Below the pieces are notes generated by a model. The model worked only from the letters and a program-made list of their open reading frames with translations. It searched no databases and was not told the DNA's origin. Positions 47,978 through 57,347 of a DNA stretch of 64,000 bases are shown here, in pieces; the stretch's first letter is position 1, and every line of letters begins with the position of its first letter. Position numbers and translations under genes: made by a program. The DNA comes from Prevotella falsenii DSM 22864 = JCM 15124 (GTDB lineage: Bacteria > Bacteroidota > Bacteroidia > Bacteroidales > Bacteroidaceae), in assembly GCF_000613945.1 (NCBI RefSeq), contig NZ_BAJY01000003.1:62001-126000 (forward strand), given 5' to 3'.

Positions 47978-48028
47978 ACGGCTCTGCAGCAACCGTGTAG
48001 CGTAGTTGCACGATTGCTGCAGAGCCGT
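47978..48028 (-). terminator. Intrinsic terminator of the AraC-type regulator gene
   Basis: ACGGCTCTGCAGCAA (47978-47992) and TTGCTGCAGAGCCGT (48014-48028) form a 15-bp perfect stem. On the minus strand the stem is followed by TTTTTG. It lies 36 bp after the stop codon. Confidence 0.88.
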
Positions 48029-48063
48029 TATGATAAAACCATAAGTGTGCTTGGACTATCTTT

Positions 48064-49767
48064 TTATAAGTCTTTGGCGTCTTTGCTTGTATTTTCTCTG
48101 TATTCAGCAGGCGTCATTCCATACTTCTGCGAGAAGAGACGGTAGAACGAAGGGACAGATATGCCACTGCGGTTGGCAATATAGTCGATGCTGTATTCGG
48201 GGTGCCGGCGCAACATGCGCACTGCAAATTCGAGGCGGAGGGTGGCTACGAACTGTATATAAGTCATGCCTTCGTACTGTATGAAAAGCGATGAGAACGT
48301 GTTCTTGGGTATGTTGAAGCGTTTCAAAATCTCTTCCCTGTTCAGTTCGGAGCGTGTGAAAACACTTTCCTGACTTAGCCACGCCTTCATTTTCTTGTAC
48401 AGTTCCTTGTTCTTATCTTCGTGAACGATGTTTTCTTCCACTTCCTTGTCAGTGGCTTCGAGCTGTTCCTTGTACTTCTTTTTGCAATGCAGAAGGTCGT
48501 CGATGGTAGCTGCCATGGCTGCATTCTTCTTTTTCATGATGCGGCGCATGCGGTATGTGTAGCAGAAATAGCAACCTACACACACCAATAATAGCACCAC
48601 AACGCCTATAATACCATTTGTTCCATATACTTGAAGGCGTTTTGTGTGCAACTTTTGCAGCTGAAGGCTGTCGATAGCAACAAGTTCTTTCATCACAATC
48701 TTGCGCTCCATGTTGCTTTTGTTCCGATGAATTTCGTTCACCCTCTTTAGGTATTGTATGGCTTCTTTGTACTTACCTTTATGCAAACATGCCATTGCAA
48801 GCATGTCGTAGATGTCGGCGTAATTGGTGCTGACAGTATCGTTTATTGATATAAGGTAAGCTTTTCGCGCCTTGGCAAAGCGTTCAATGTCGGCGTAATG
48901 GGCTTTTTCCACCAAGTAAGGCTTTATGCACTCGTAGTTATAGGTAGAGTCGTTGCCCGTGTTGCAAAACTTTTGATACCACATTTCGCTTGCTTCTGCG
49001 TTGCCTTTCATGTAGTTCAACACTGTTCGATGGGCGTAAATATCTTTCAGTCGGCGGACTGTAAGAACGTTCATGCCTGTTCCGTTCGGGTAAACGGTGT
49101 TGCCAAACAATGCCATTATGGTGTCCAAAGTGTGCAAGCCCTGTACGGCCAGCTTGTCCTTTTGCTGATATTCTGCCATTGTTATGTAGAAATAGTAACC
49201 CAAGTCGTAGGATAGTGCAAGGCCTTTTTGTCTGAGCTTGTCGATTGCCTCTTGCATTAAGGCGTATGCTTTTTGCTTTTTTCCGTAGGCGTGTTGTATT
49301 TCTCCTTTGCTGAAAATAGCGGTTGCTTCCATTTTTACATCTTGTTTTTCCTTGCTGATGGCGAGCAAGCGGTCGGCATAATAGTTCATTAACATATAGC
49401 TACCCAACTCTTTGTAGCAAGGTATGAGACGGTAGTATGTGTCCATTTTTATTTCGTTATTGTGCTCTGCTTCAGGTGTATGCAATATATGTTTGTAGCA
49501 AAGCAATGCCCGAATGTAGTTGCCACGGTTGAAATAGTAGTCGCCTTCAAGTTGGAAAAGCTCGTATTCTTCCATTTTACCTTGCTTTTTCAACTCTTGA
49601 ATAATAGCGTATGCCTTTTCAAGTTGGTGCACAGTGTAGCTATAAACATTTTCTTTGTTTATTTCTTCCGGCGATAACTTTATGTTTTTTGCGTGTAAAG
49701 AGGTACAAAGAAATATGCTTATAATAGTGAAAATGTAACGATAGTGTTTTATAAATTGTATAATCAT
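48064..49767 (-). CDS. TPR-membrane-AraC hybrid transcriptional regulator
   Basis: This 567-residue protein has a signal peptide or first membrane helix (YIFTIISIFLCTSLHA). A TPR sensor region at about 40-360 lies in the periplasm (for example CLHKGKYKEAIQYLKRVNEI). One membrane helix follows (GIIGVVVLLLVCVGCYFCYT, near 390), then a coiled coil and a C-terminal AraC helix-turn-helix (YIANRSGISVPSFYRLFSQK, then YGMTPAEYR). This is a one-component sensor-regulator seen in Bacteroidetes. The signal and targets are unknown; the neighbouring LRR gene is a candidate. A small RNA or leader candidate lies upstream at 49870-49943. Confidence 0.88.
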   Translation of the reverse strand: MIIQFIKHYRYIFTIISIFLCTSLHAKNIKLSPEEINKENVYSYTVHQLEKAYAIIQELKKQGKMEEYELFQLEGDYYFNRGNYIRALLCYKHILHTPEAEHNNEIKMDTYYRLIPCYKELGSYMLMNYYADRLLAISKEKQDVKMEATAIFSKGEIQHAYGKKQKAYALMQEAIDKLRQKGLALSYDLGYYFYITMAEYQQKDKLAVQGLHTLDTIMALFGNTVYPNGTGMNVLTVRRLKDIYAHRTVLNYMKGNAEASEMWYQKFCNTGNDSTYNYECIKPYLVEKAHYADIERFAKARKAYLISINDTVSTNYADIYDMLAMACLHKGKYKEAIQYLKRVNEIHRNKSNMERKIVMKELVAIDSLQLQKLHTKRLQVYGTNGIIGVVVLLLVCVGCYFCYTYRMRRIMKKKNAAMAATIDDLLHCKKKYKEQLEATDKEVEENIVHEDKNKELYKKMKAWLSQESVFTRSELNREEILKRFNIPKNTFSSLFIQYEGMTYIQFVATLRLEFAVRMLRRHPEYSIDYIANRSGISVPSFYRLFSQKYGMTPAEYRENTSKDAKDL

Positions 49768-49869
49768 TTTGGTTCTATTTTATCTCTTGTGTTTTAAGTT
49801 TAGCGGTTCAAAGTTACTCAAAAAATGGTTTATCTTTATTATTATTTATAGATTTAACAAAACTTTAGG

Positions 49870-49943
49870 GCATAAAAAAGCCTTGACTGATATCACATCA
49901 ACCAAGGTTCCAATACTAAAACTAAATTAACCACTAAAAAAAC
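49870..49943 (-). ncRNA. Candidate small RNA or attenuated leader
   Basis: A transcript starting about 7 nt after the promoter at 49949-49979 would run about 74 nt and end at a hairpin (CCTTGGTTGAT pairing with ATCAGTCAAGG, with an internal loop) followed by CTTTTTT. No frame of useful length is present. It could be a free small RNA, or an attenuated leader of the AraC-type gene that starts 102 bp further on. The remaining gap to 50152 holds nothing I can identify. Confidence 0.6.
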
Positions 49944-49948
49944 TGATA

Positions 49949-49979
49949 CAAAGGTAATGGGTTTTTTGCATACTTCCAA
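49949..49979 (-). promoter_or_regulatory. Promoter of the candidate small RNA/AraC leader
   Basis: Minus strand: TTG (49977-49979), 20 nt, TACCTTTG (49949-49956). This is a full consensus match. Confidence 0.75.
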
Positions 49980-50152
49980 ATATTTTTCCGGCTTTTTTTG
50001 TATTATTTTCTTCACGGAATTGAGAGTTTTAGGTGTATGTCGTTATATATTAGCATTTTAAACGCTAATAAAAAATAGAATAAAAGAAAAAGTTTTCTTT
50101 AGCGATAAGTGCTTTTCCTGTCAATAATGGCTATAAAAGCACTTATCGAGAA

Positions 50153-50932
50153 TTATCCCAACACCACGTCTAAGGTCATCATTAAGGCAAAACCGATGGC
50201 AAAACCGATGGTCGAAAGGTTGGAATGTTCGCCTTCAGAGGCTTCGGGAATGAGTTCTTCTACCACCACATAGAACATGGCACCTGCTGCAAAACTCAGC
50301 AAATAGGGCAGGGCAGGCGTAATGATACTTGCCAAAAGTATTACGAGCACGCCACCAATGGGTTCTACGATGCCACTGAGCGAACCGATGATAAACGATT
50401 TCATACGCGAGTTGCCTGCTTCGCGCATCGGCATAGAGATGATGGCACCTTCGGGAATGTTCTGAATGGCAATACCAATCGCCATCGTCATGGCTGCGGC
50501 TGTCGATATGTAACTTCCTGTTTGCAAAGCTCCTGCCAGCACAACGCCTACCGCCATGCCTTCGGGAAGGTTGTGAATGGTAACGGCAAAGGTGAGCATC
50601 GCCGTGCGACTCAGCTTGGTGCGCGGTCCTTCGGGTTTGCTGCTACCAATGTGGAGGTGGGGTGTGATGTAGTCGATGAGCAGCAAAAAGGCTATACCCA
50701 CCAAGAAACCAACCAAGGCGGGCACTATGCGCAGGCGTCCTTGGTCTGCCCACATGTCCATTGACGGTATGATGAGCGACCATATAGATGCTGCCACCAT
50801 AACGCCGGAAGCAAAGCCCAGCAATGCTTTCTGTAGGCGGGCGGGCATTTCGTTGCGCATAAAAAACACAAATCCCGAACCTAAAACAGTTCCAAAAAGT
50901 GGTATTAATAAGCCGATTATCGTTTCTGTCAT
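50153..50932 (-). CDS. ZIP family metal transporter
   Basis: The protein has 259 residues and about eight membrane helices. The metal-site helix is TIHNLPEGMAVGV, with the second motif IQNIPEGAII, both hallmark ZIP sequences. It probably imports zinc or a related divalent metal across the inner membrane. It lies 14 bp after the patatin-like gene. The CDF exporter two genes upstream handles the same class of metals in the opposite direction. Confidence 0.92.
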   Translation of the reverse strand: MTETIIGLLIPLFGTVLGSGFVFFMRNEMPARLQKALLGFASGVMVAASIWSLIIPSMDMWADQGRLRIVPALVGFLVGIAFLLLIDYITPHLHIGSSKPEGPRTKLSRTAMLTFAVTIHNLPEGMAVGVVLAGALQTGSYISTAAAMTMAIGIAIQNIPEGAIISMPMREAGNSRMKSFIIGSLSGIVEPIGGVLVILLASIITPALPYLLSFAAGAMFYVVVEELIPEASEGEHSNLSTIGFAIGFALMMTLDVVLG

Positions 50933-50946
50933 TTTTGTTTCCTTTC

Positions 50947-51864
50947 TTAATTCTTTGTCTTTTGTTCGTATTCGTCGAGCCTACGTTCCATTTCCGTACG
51001 TCCGCAAGCTATTATTTCTGCGGCTTTGTCGAAGTCGAAGAGCGAGAAAGCGTTCATCGGCAGTTCGGCGCATATATCGGGAGGCGTCAGCTTGAGTGCC
51101 AATTGCGTGTTGGCTTGTATGGTTAGGTTTGCCACACGTATTGCCATATTCAGGTAGTTTGCCGAAAACTGTACATTGTGGAAAGGCAACCGTTTCTTTA
51201 TATTTGCCAAAAAGCCGTTTTCTTCTTCCTCCGTTTTCCGGTAAGCGTTGTACGGGCAGGTGTCGGCACCGTTTACGTTGATAGCCACCAACAGGTCGCC
51301 CGGCTGTCGTGCCACACGGTTTAGCGGAAGCGTGTTGTGTATGCTGCCGTCTATATCAATATGGTCGTTCTCGCTTACAGGCTTGAAAAGGCACGGAATG
51401 GAGATAGATGCGCGCACAGCAGTAAGCAGCGAACCCTTCAGGAACACACGTTCTGTGCCGCTCACAATGTCAGATGCGCAGCAGACGAAGGGTATAGGCA
51501 AGTCTTCTATCTTGGTTTTGTCCAACAATGGTTTCATTATTTCTATGAGGTTCTTGTCGTTTGCCACGTGGTCAAGCCCCATAGTGGGAGTGATGATGTT
51601 TGTTATTTGTTTCTTGTTCAGTCCCGTAACGAATGCTTTTAGTTCGTCTAATTTTCCGTTAGCGTGTGCCGCGCCTACCAATGCGCCCATCGACGTGCCT
51701 GCCACGGCTGCGATGTTGTAGCCCCGTTCCTGCAACACTTCGATAGCTCCGATATGGAAATATCCCCTTGCGCCACCGCCCGAGAGCACCAAGGCAACGT
51801 TTTTGCTCGTTGCTTGTCGCCCTGTTCTAAACAGTTTCTTTATGTATTCGGGAAGTATGCTCAT
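50947..51864 (-). CDS. Patatin-like phospholipase
   Basis: From ATG at 51864 (MSILPEYIKKLF) the protein has 305 residues; an earlier in-frame start at 51948 overlaps the CDF gene and lacks family similarity. The oxyanion hole is SGGGARGYFHIG (28-39), the nucleophile is Ser58 in GTSMGA, and Asp172 is in DIDGS (DGS rather than the usual DGG/DGA). This is an NTE/RssA-like acyl hydrolase; the lipid substrate is unknown. No signal peptide is seen. Confidence 0.88.
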   Translation of the reverse strand: MSILPEYIKKLFRTGRQATSKNVALVLSGGGARGYFHIGAIEVLQERGYNIAAVAGTSMGALVGAAHANGKLDELKAFVTGLNKKQITNIITPTMGLDHVANDKNLIEIMKPLLDKTKIEDLPIPFVCCASDIVSGTERVFLKGSLLTAVRASISIPCLFKPVSENDHIDIDGSIHNTLPLNRVARQPGDLLVAINVNGADTCPYNAYRKTEEEENGFLANIKKRLPFHNVQFSANYLNMAIRVANLTIQANTQLALKLTPPDICAELPMNAFSLFDFDKAAEIIACGRTEMERRLDEYEQKTKN

Positions 51865-51896
51865 GGATATGTGTTGTTGTTCGTTCTGTTTTCTGC

Positions 51897-52535
51897 TTAC
51901 GCCCTTGTCAGTGTACGTCCGGTATCCCACAGCAAATTCTTTGCCCAATGGGCGGCAATGAGTGCCGAGACGATGGCGACAGCAGCATCAATCCACAGTA
52001 TGTCCCACAGCATGGCGCACACAATGCCGATAACGATGCCTGCTTTTGCCAATATATCGGATAGCAAATGCAGGTAGACGGCGTGGCTGTTATAGTCGGC
52101 TTTGCCATTCTTGTCGTACATTACGCGCACGCAGATAATGTTTGCCACTAACCCCACGACTGCTGTAATAATGGCAAACTTGTGGTTTGTTATGTGTTCT
52201 TCGTGCCCGTTCAGGCGTTCAAATGCTTCTATAACAATGAAGATAGCCGTTGCGAGCAGGAATATTCCGCTGGTGAAAGCCGATAAACTAAGTATCTTGT
52301 TGGTGTCGTAGTTCTCCGACTGCTTGTTTTGCAGGCGGCGCACCAATAGGTATGCAGCCCAGTTCAGCCCTAATATAAGTTCGTGCGAACTAAGATGAAT
52401 GGCGTCAGCCAATAGAGCCATAGAGTGCGAAGTGATGCCGACAACCACTTCCACCGCTATGATAAGCAAGGTGAAGAGCACCACAAAGCGCACACGCTTT
52501 TCTTGTTTGATGGTTTCTATATGTTTTGTTTTCAA
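51897..52535 (-). CDS. Cation diffusion facilitator family transporter
   Basis: The protein has 212 residues and six predicted membrane helices. The metal site residues lie in MALLADAIHLSSHELILG and the HLLSD motif of helix V (YLHLLSDILAKAG). It exports zinc or another divalent cation. The usual cytoplasmic C-terminal domain is missing, as in DmeF-like short forms. It is 32 bp upstream of the patatin start in the same direction. There is no sign of a frameshift. Confidence 0.85.
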   Translation of the reverse strand: MKTKHIETIKQEKRVRFVVLFTLLIIAVEVVVGITSHSMALLADAIHLSSHELILGLNWAAYLLVRRLQNKQSENYDTNKILSLSAFTSGIFLLATAIFIVIEAFERLNGHEEHITNHKFAIITAVVGLVANIICVRVMYDKNGKADYNSHAVYLHLLSDILAKAGIVIGIVCAMLWDILWIDAAVAIVSALIAAHWAKNLLWDTGRTLTRA

Positions 52536-52624
52536 ATTGTCTGTTTTATTTTGTTGGGTTTTCGATATGTCTTTTCTGTTTTCCGATAAGTCGTTCTGTC
52601 GGAATATCGGGCATTGTCTTTTGC

Positions 52625-53419
52625 TTATTCCGTTCCCAATGCTCCGAAATGCTGCATCGCTTTCAGGATTCCGTCCTCGTCTACAGATGTCGTAACGTAG
52701 TCGGCAGCGGCTTTCACCTCGTCGTTGGCATTCCCCATAGCCACGCCGATGCCCGCTGCTTTCAGTATGGAAAGGTCGTTGCCGCCGTCGCCGAAGGCTA
52801 TGGTTTCGGCAATGTCGATGCCTGATTGTGCAGCCACGGCGGTCAGTGCGTTGCCTTTATTGGCTCCTTTCACGGTGATGTCGGTAAATGCAGGGTGCCA
52901 GCGTGCCGAAACGCAGTGGGGCATTTCGGGCATGATAATGTCTTCTTCGGCTTGCGTAAAGAAGGGCGTAAGTTGCAAGATGGGTTGTCCCTGTAAGTCG
53001 GCAATCGTTCTGTTTTCGTCTACATTGTTCACTCCCAAGTCGTGCACGAAGATGTCGGTAAATACCTTTTTGTAGTTGTGTATCACCACTTCGTGCTTTC
53101 CGCATAGCAAAACGCAGTAGTCGCGGCGTTCGGCATCGGCTATCATGGTTTGCACGTCGGCATCGGGAATAGGCGAGAGCACAAAGTCTTGGGTGTCCAT
53201 AAAGCAGTAAGCACCGTTGAAAGTAATGTATCCGTCCACCAGATGTTTTATGTCTGCAATGTTGTTAATGAGGGCAACGGGGCGTCCTGTGGCAATAAAT
53301 ATCTTTATGCCTTTGCGCTTTGCCCTTGTTATGGCATCGATTGTTGATTGTGGAATTTTGTGAGTTTTAAACGAAACGAGCGTACCGTCTATATCGAAAA
53401 ATGCTGCTTTTATTGCCAT
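52625..53419 (-). CDS. Cof-type HAD-IIB phosphatase
   Basis: The protein has 264 residues. Motif I is FFDIDGTL with nucleophile Asp9 and Asp11, motif II is FIATGRP, and motif IV is GDGGNDLSIL. The large cap between them is the IIB type. Members dephosphorylate sugar phosphates or flavin and PLP cofactors; the substrate is not deducible. A -7-like TACCTTTG (minus, 53440-53447) lies about 20 bp upstream. It starts the four-gene HAD-CDF-patatin-ZIP group. Confidence 0.9.
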   Translation of the reverse strand: MAIKAAFFDIDGTLVSFKTHKIPQSTIDAITRAKRKGIKIFIATGRPVALINNIADIKHLVDGYITFNGAYCFMDTQDFVLSPIPDADVQTMIADAERRDYCVLLCGKHEVVIHNYKKVFTDIFVHDLGVNNVDENRTIADLQGQPILQLTPFFTQAEEDIIMPEMPHCVSARWHPAFTDITVKGANKGNALTAVAAQSGIDIAETIAFGDGGNDLSILKAAGIGVAMGNANDEVKAAADYVTTSVDEDGILKAMQHFGALGTE

Positions 53420-53610
53420 ATCCTATCTTTTTACGTGTGCAAAGGTACTAAAAGATTTTGTTATATAAGTGTGATAAAGAAAAATACCGAAAAATGAGGA
53501 GTGTAAACAGCAGTGGGGCGATGGCTTGGTGGTTCGGGATAATGAAGTGTTTCCTTCTGTTTTCCGTTGTATTTTCTAAAGTGTTTTCCAACTTTAGCAG
53601 CTCACAGAAG

Positions 53611-53697
53611 AATTATTTACGTGTAAAGAAATATTTTTCTACGTGTATGTAAATATTTCCATACGTGTAAATAAATATTTCTTTACACGTAAATAAT
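53611..53697. repeat. Dispersed repeat family 2 (ACGTGTAAATAAATATT), copy 2
   Basis: Alternating units include TTTACGTGTAAAGAAATATT, TACGTGTATGTAAATATT, TACGTGTAAATAAATATT and TTTACACGTAAATAA. It matches the array at 39941-40012. The rest of the 504-bp gap holds only the terminator at 53844-53882; no gene is supported there. Confidence 0.82.
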
Positions 53698-53843
53698 TTG
53701 GCAGACAAAGATTTTTGGGGCAAGTATAGCTTTCTTGGAGAAGATGAAAAGGGAAGGAGGTTACGGGTATGAGTTCTTTAAAGAAGGAGAAAGAGTGGGG
53801 AATTGTTATGTAAACAATGCTGCTGCACGGTTTGCTGCAAAAA

Positions 53844-53882
53844 ATAAGAGGTTGTATCAAAAGTTATGATACAACCTCTTAT
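53844..53882 (-). terminator. Intrinsic terminator of the C10 protease gene
   Basis: ATAAGAGGTTGTATCA and TGATACAACCTCTTAT form a perfect 16-bp stem with a 7-nt loop. On the minus strand it is followed by a T6 run. It lies 41 bp after the stop at 53923. Confidence 0.92.
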
Positions 53883-53922
53883 GTTTATTTATCTGTCCCA
53901 ACAATGTGGGAAGCGTTGTCTT

Positions 53923-56900
53923 TTACTTCACAACAACCTTCTTGCCGTTGATGATGTAAACACCCTTCTTGGTTGCTGCCTCAGCGGGGAGACGGCGACC
54001 TTGGAGGTCGTAAACAGTCTTAACTTCAGTTTCGTTGTTGTTGATGCCGTTGATACCGGTAACGAAGTCGCCGTTGAACAAGATTTCGAGCTTATCCAAA
54101 CCGTCGTGGCCGATGATGTATGCACGGAAAGCATCAACTGTAGCTGTTGGTTTCAACTCGAAGAACTTAGCATCGGCAGAAAGTGCATAGTCGTTTTCTG
54201 CCAAAGTCTTCTTGTTTGAAATACCGCTGAAAATGAAGTGGCTGTTGTCGGCAGAGCAGAAACGTGTTGCATTGTCTGCAATCTTCACATTCTTAGCATT
54301 GAAAGTAATGTTCTTGCCTACGAGTGCTTGAGGCACAGCCATGAGGTAAGGAATGTTGCCATTGAATGTTTCGTCAGCATAAACGAAGTTCAGCTTGTTG
54401 GCGACAGAGCCGGCATATTGCATCAAGAAGAAATCTTTAGCTTCTCCGTCCTTGGTTTGCCATGCCAATGCCTTTGCACCGTCCATGATAGAAGTAGGAG
54501 TGAATGGAATGTAAAGACCTTCGTAGTTTGTCTTGCCATCAGAAGCCTTGTCGAACTTACGTGTATAAGAGATTTCGTCAGCAGTGAACGTTTCCGGGCA
54601 ATAGAAGTCGTTACCGTCGGTAAGTACTACCTTTGCAGCCTTCTCGCTTACAACCACGTTCTGTGCAGGTAAGCCTGTTGCAGAAGCCTTGCCGGCATCT
54701 ACATAGTATAATGTGTTAGGATTGCTGTTTGGCGTAACAGAAGTGAATTCGATACCGCGCAAGTCTACAGCTGCAGCTTCTGCCGGAACTTGAACCGTAG
54801 CAGCAGGAGCATGGCCTTGGCGTGAGCCATCGCCGTTGTAAACGATGAAGCCTTTGCTTACGTTTACATACTTGATAGAACCGGACTTAACATCTAATCT
54901 TGAACCCTTGATATAGGCTACAGCCATCGCATGTCTGCTGTATGCACAATCTTTAAATGTAAAATCAATTACTGTAGACTCACCCGGGTTGAGCACAACG
55001 TCCTTAGGAGTACCAAATGACTGGTCATTTTGGTTGCTCATGTTGATTCTTGCCGACATCAATTGGTCGTGGAATATCGCCTTACCGTTGTTTGTAATTC
55101 TTACGCTACCTTCAATTCTGTTGCCGTAGATTGTGTTGTTGGTTCCACCTTTGAAAGTGTATTGGTAAGATAAAGACTCTTGTGCGGTAGAAGCACTAAC
55201 AACAGTTACCTTGCCACCACCAAGGCTTTGGAAGTTCTGATAGTTCTCTGTGATACACAAATTAACGTTATGGTCGCCAAGTTTGTCAGCATAGAAGCTC
55301 ATTGGCAATACGATGCTGCTGTTTGCAGGAACGGTTACAGGTGCCTGTGAATGGATTTGTCTTCCTACTTGGCCGGAGCTGTTAGTTGTTTCGTAAATCA
55401 AGTAAACAGTGGTATGAACTTCGTGGTCGGCTGTATTCTTTACAGTAACGTTCACATTGTTCAACTTACCCATAACACCGCCTGTTGTTACAACAAAGTT
55501 AGAAGCTCTTAACTTCTTGTAATCACCGTAATCGTTAAATCTCATTTCTGAAGTCTGACCTGCATCTGATACTGTTACAGTTACGTAAACGTATGGGTCG
55601 TAGAACCATCTGCCTGTAGAGCCGGAAGGACGCTGTATAGGTGTAACCTTATATACACCGGCTGTCTTCAAGCCCGTAATCTGAACTGTCTTTGCCAATA
55701 GGTAGCCTGATTGTACCGTCATTGGAGATGTACCAGATATTAAAGTAATGCTGCCATCGTCTTCAATCTTGCCCAAACCGGTTTCAACGCTTACAGTCTC
55801 TCGGTTGAAGTTAGACATTGTGTAAGTAATAGAGTTGCCCGATTTTGATACTCTTTTAATTTCCGGTTGTAATCTGAGAGGTACAGGCTGGCCTGTTGTG
55901 TTAGGATACATTTCGATAATAGCACTTTGTCCCATTGCATAACCGTCAGAAGTAGAACTTGCACCAATACCGGCTGTGCTTTCAGGGTTAAGAATAGCAA
56001 CCTTGAAGTAGCCGTTAGAGTCGCCACCCCAACCCCAGTTTACGTGGAAGTAGCCTTTGCCATCGTAGCCATCGAGAACGAAACAGTGGCCGCCACCTGT
56101 AGACTGACCACAGAATACTACCGGGCGGTCAGCAGCCAACTCGTTGTAAAGTCTGTTTTCAAACTCTGCCAAGCTGTAGTCTTCGCGAACAATATAAGAA
56201 GCGTTGTAGTCGAAATACTTGTTCAAAGCTGTGCTGATATACACGCCGGCTGCACCGGAACCACCATTGACATCTCTGTCGTAGGCCATTTTTACTGAAC
56301 GACCGACGTATATCATCAATTCTGCAATAGCCTTGTTCTTTGCAGCTGGTGTTTGAGAATTATATATTGGCTCGATATTTGCCCAGTCGATTTTTGTATC
56401 TGCTGGAACACCTTCTACCGAAATTGTTTTGTATTTACTTTGACCATACTTGCTTGTATTCTCATACACTTTAGTAGTATATGGAGGAATCGTACTTGTT
56501 ACAGTTTCTGGCCATTGGTGCTTATACATTACTTGTGCCATAGCAGTCGCTACACAACCCGTAGGAAGTTTAACACTTGTGTTGTATGGGTCATCTGGAC
56601 ACAAATCATTGTAAGGAGAATCTTGATTCCATACGGTCTTTACCAATGGCTCGATTGGAGTTCTTGCCTTCATTTGTGCAGGAGCTTTTGCCTCTTTCTT
56701 AACTTGGTATTTGTCCAGTAAGCTGATTTCTTTAGCCATACCGTCCATAAAGCTTCTCATATTTGCAGACAATTTGTCAATGTCGAAGCTACCTGTTGTG
56801 CTGTAGCCAAGAATTTCCGATGTACGGTCGTCGCCGGAAACAATTACAAAACCGTTTCCATCTTTAGCATTAAAGACATAGTAAGGAGCAGTTGTTTGCA

Positions 56901-57075
56901 CTCCTTGTGCATTCATTCTTGGAGCATAGGCAGCATTTGTGCTCTTTAATTGCTTGCCGTATTGCTGCAAGAACTTCTGAGCAGTCTGACTTGCTGTGCT
57001 TAACTTCACAGGTGCTGCCCACGTGGTATGTGCGAACAACAACATGAGAAGAAGGCTCATCATAGATTTTTTCAT
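53923..57075 (-). CDS. C10 (interpain A/streptopain-like) secreted cysteine protease
   Basis: This 1050-residue protein has a signal peptide (SLLLMLLFAHTTWA, cut near residue 20). A Spi-type prodomain runs to about residue 140. The catalytic domain has Cys174 (LPTGCVATAMAQVMYK) and His330 (GGGHCFVLDGYDGKGYFHVN, then WGWGG). Beta-sandwich domains fill the C-terminal 650 residues, and the tail VYDLQGRRLPAEAATKKGVY followed by IINGKKVVVK matches the other secreted proteins here. Interpain A of P. intermedia, about 868 residues as I recall it, degrades haemoglobin and complement C3. This protein is longer, so it may be a close paralogue. A full promoter is at 57142-57171. Confidence 0.92.
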   Translation of the reverse strand: MKKSMMSLLLMLLFAHTTWAAPVKLSTASQTAQKFLQQYGKQLKSTNAAYAPRMNAQGVQTTAPYYVFNAKDGNGFVIVSGDDRTSEILGYSTTGSFDIDKLSANMRSFMDGMAKEISLLDKYQVKKEAKAPAQMKARTPIEPLVKTVWNQDSPYNDLCPDDPYNTSVKLPTGCVATAMAQVMYKHQWPETVTSTIPPYTTKVYENTSKYGQSKYKTISVEGVPADTKIDWANIEPIYNSQTPAAKNKAIAELMIYVGRSVKMAYDRDVNGGSGAAGVYISTALNKYFDYNASYIVREDYSLAEFENRLYNELAADRPVVFCGQSTGGGHCFVLDGYDGKGYFHVNWGWGGDSNGYFKVAILNPESTAGIGASSTSDGYAMGQSAIIEMYPNTTGQPVPLRLQPEIKRVSKSGNSITYTMSNFNRETVSVETGLGKIEDDGSITLISGTSPMTVQSGYLLAKTVQITGLKTAGVYKVTPIQRPSGSTGRWFYDPYVYVTVTVSDAGQTSEMRFNDYGDYKKLRASNFVVTTGGVMGKLNNVNVTVKNTADHEVHTTVYLIYETTNSSGQVGRQIHSQAPVTVPANSSIVLPMSFYADKLGDHNVNLCITENYQNFQSLGGGKVTVVSASTAQESLSYQYTFKGGTNNTIYGNRIEGSVRITNNGKAIFHDQLMSARINMSNQNDQSFGTPKDVVLNPGESTVIDFTFKDCAYSRHAMAVAYIKGSRLDVKSGSIKYVNVSKGFIVYNGDGSRQGHAPAATVQVPAEAAAVDLRGIEFTSVTPNSNPNTLYYVDAGKASATGLPAQNVVVSEKAAKVVLTDGNDFYCPETFTADEISYTRKFDKASDGKTNYEGLYIPFTPTSIMDGAKALAWQTKDGEAKDFFLMQYAGSVANKLNFVYADETFNGNIPYLMAVPQALVGKNITFNAKNVKIADNATRFCSADNSHFIFSGISNKKTLAENDYALSADAKFFELKPTATVDAFRAYIIGHDGLDKLEILFNGDFVTGINGINNNETEVKTVYDLQGRRLPAEAATKKGVYIINGKKVVVK

Positions 57076-57141
57076 GTTTGTGTAATAATTTTAAATGAAA
57101 CTTATGTATCAAAATCTGAGATTATATTTCTTCAGTGGTTG

Positions 57142-57171
57142 CAAATTTAAACAAATAATTGTAAACTACAA
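57142..57171 (-). promoter_or_regulatory. Promoter of the C10 protease gene
   Basis: Minus strand: TTG (57169-57171), 19 nt, TAAATTTG (57142-57149). It is a consensus match 66 bp before the start codon. Confidence 0.68.
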
Positions 57172-57240
57172 TACTTTGTATGTGATTTTTTTGAAAATCT
57201 TTTCAGTTTGCAAAACAATTGTATTGATATTTAAATATTA

Positions 57241-57328
57241 AACTCCAACCGGTCGTTAGGACGCATTTGCTTATATTTGTTGTCAATCGAACAAAACCGG
57301 TCAAGGACTCTAACGACCGATTGGGGTA
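57241..57328. repeat. Dispersed repeat family 3, paired copies 4 and 5
   Basis: AACTCCAACCGGTCGTTAGG at the left and, in the opposite direction, AACGACCGATTGGGGT at the right form inverted arms around about 50 bp. The right arm carries AAAACCGGTCAAGGACTCT, the complement of the AGTCCTTGACTGATTTTG block of 37116-37155. Confidence 0.7.
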
Positions 57329-57347
57329 AATGAACGAAATGTAAAAG

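Noticed and set aside
53639..53860. Minus-strand 73-residue frame between the HAD and C10 genes
   Set aside because: It runs through the palindromic array and terminator and has no coding features.
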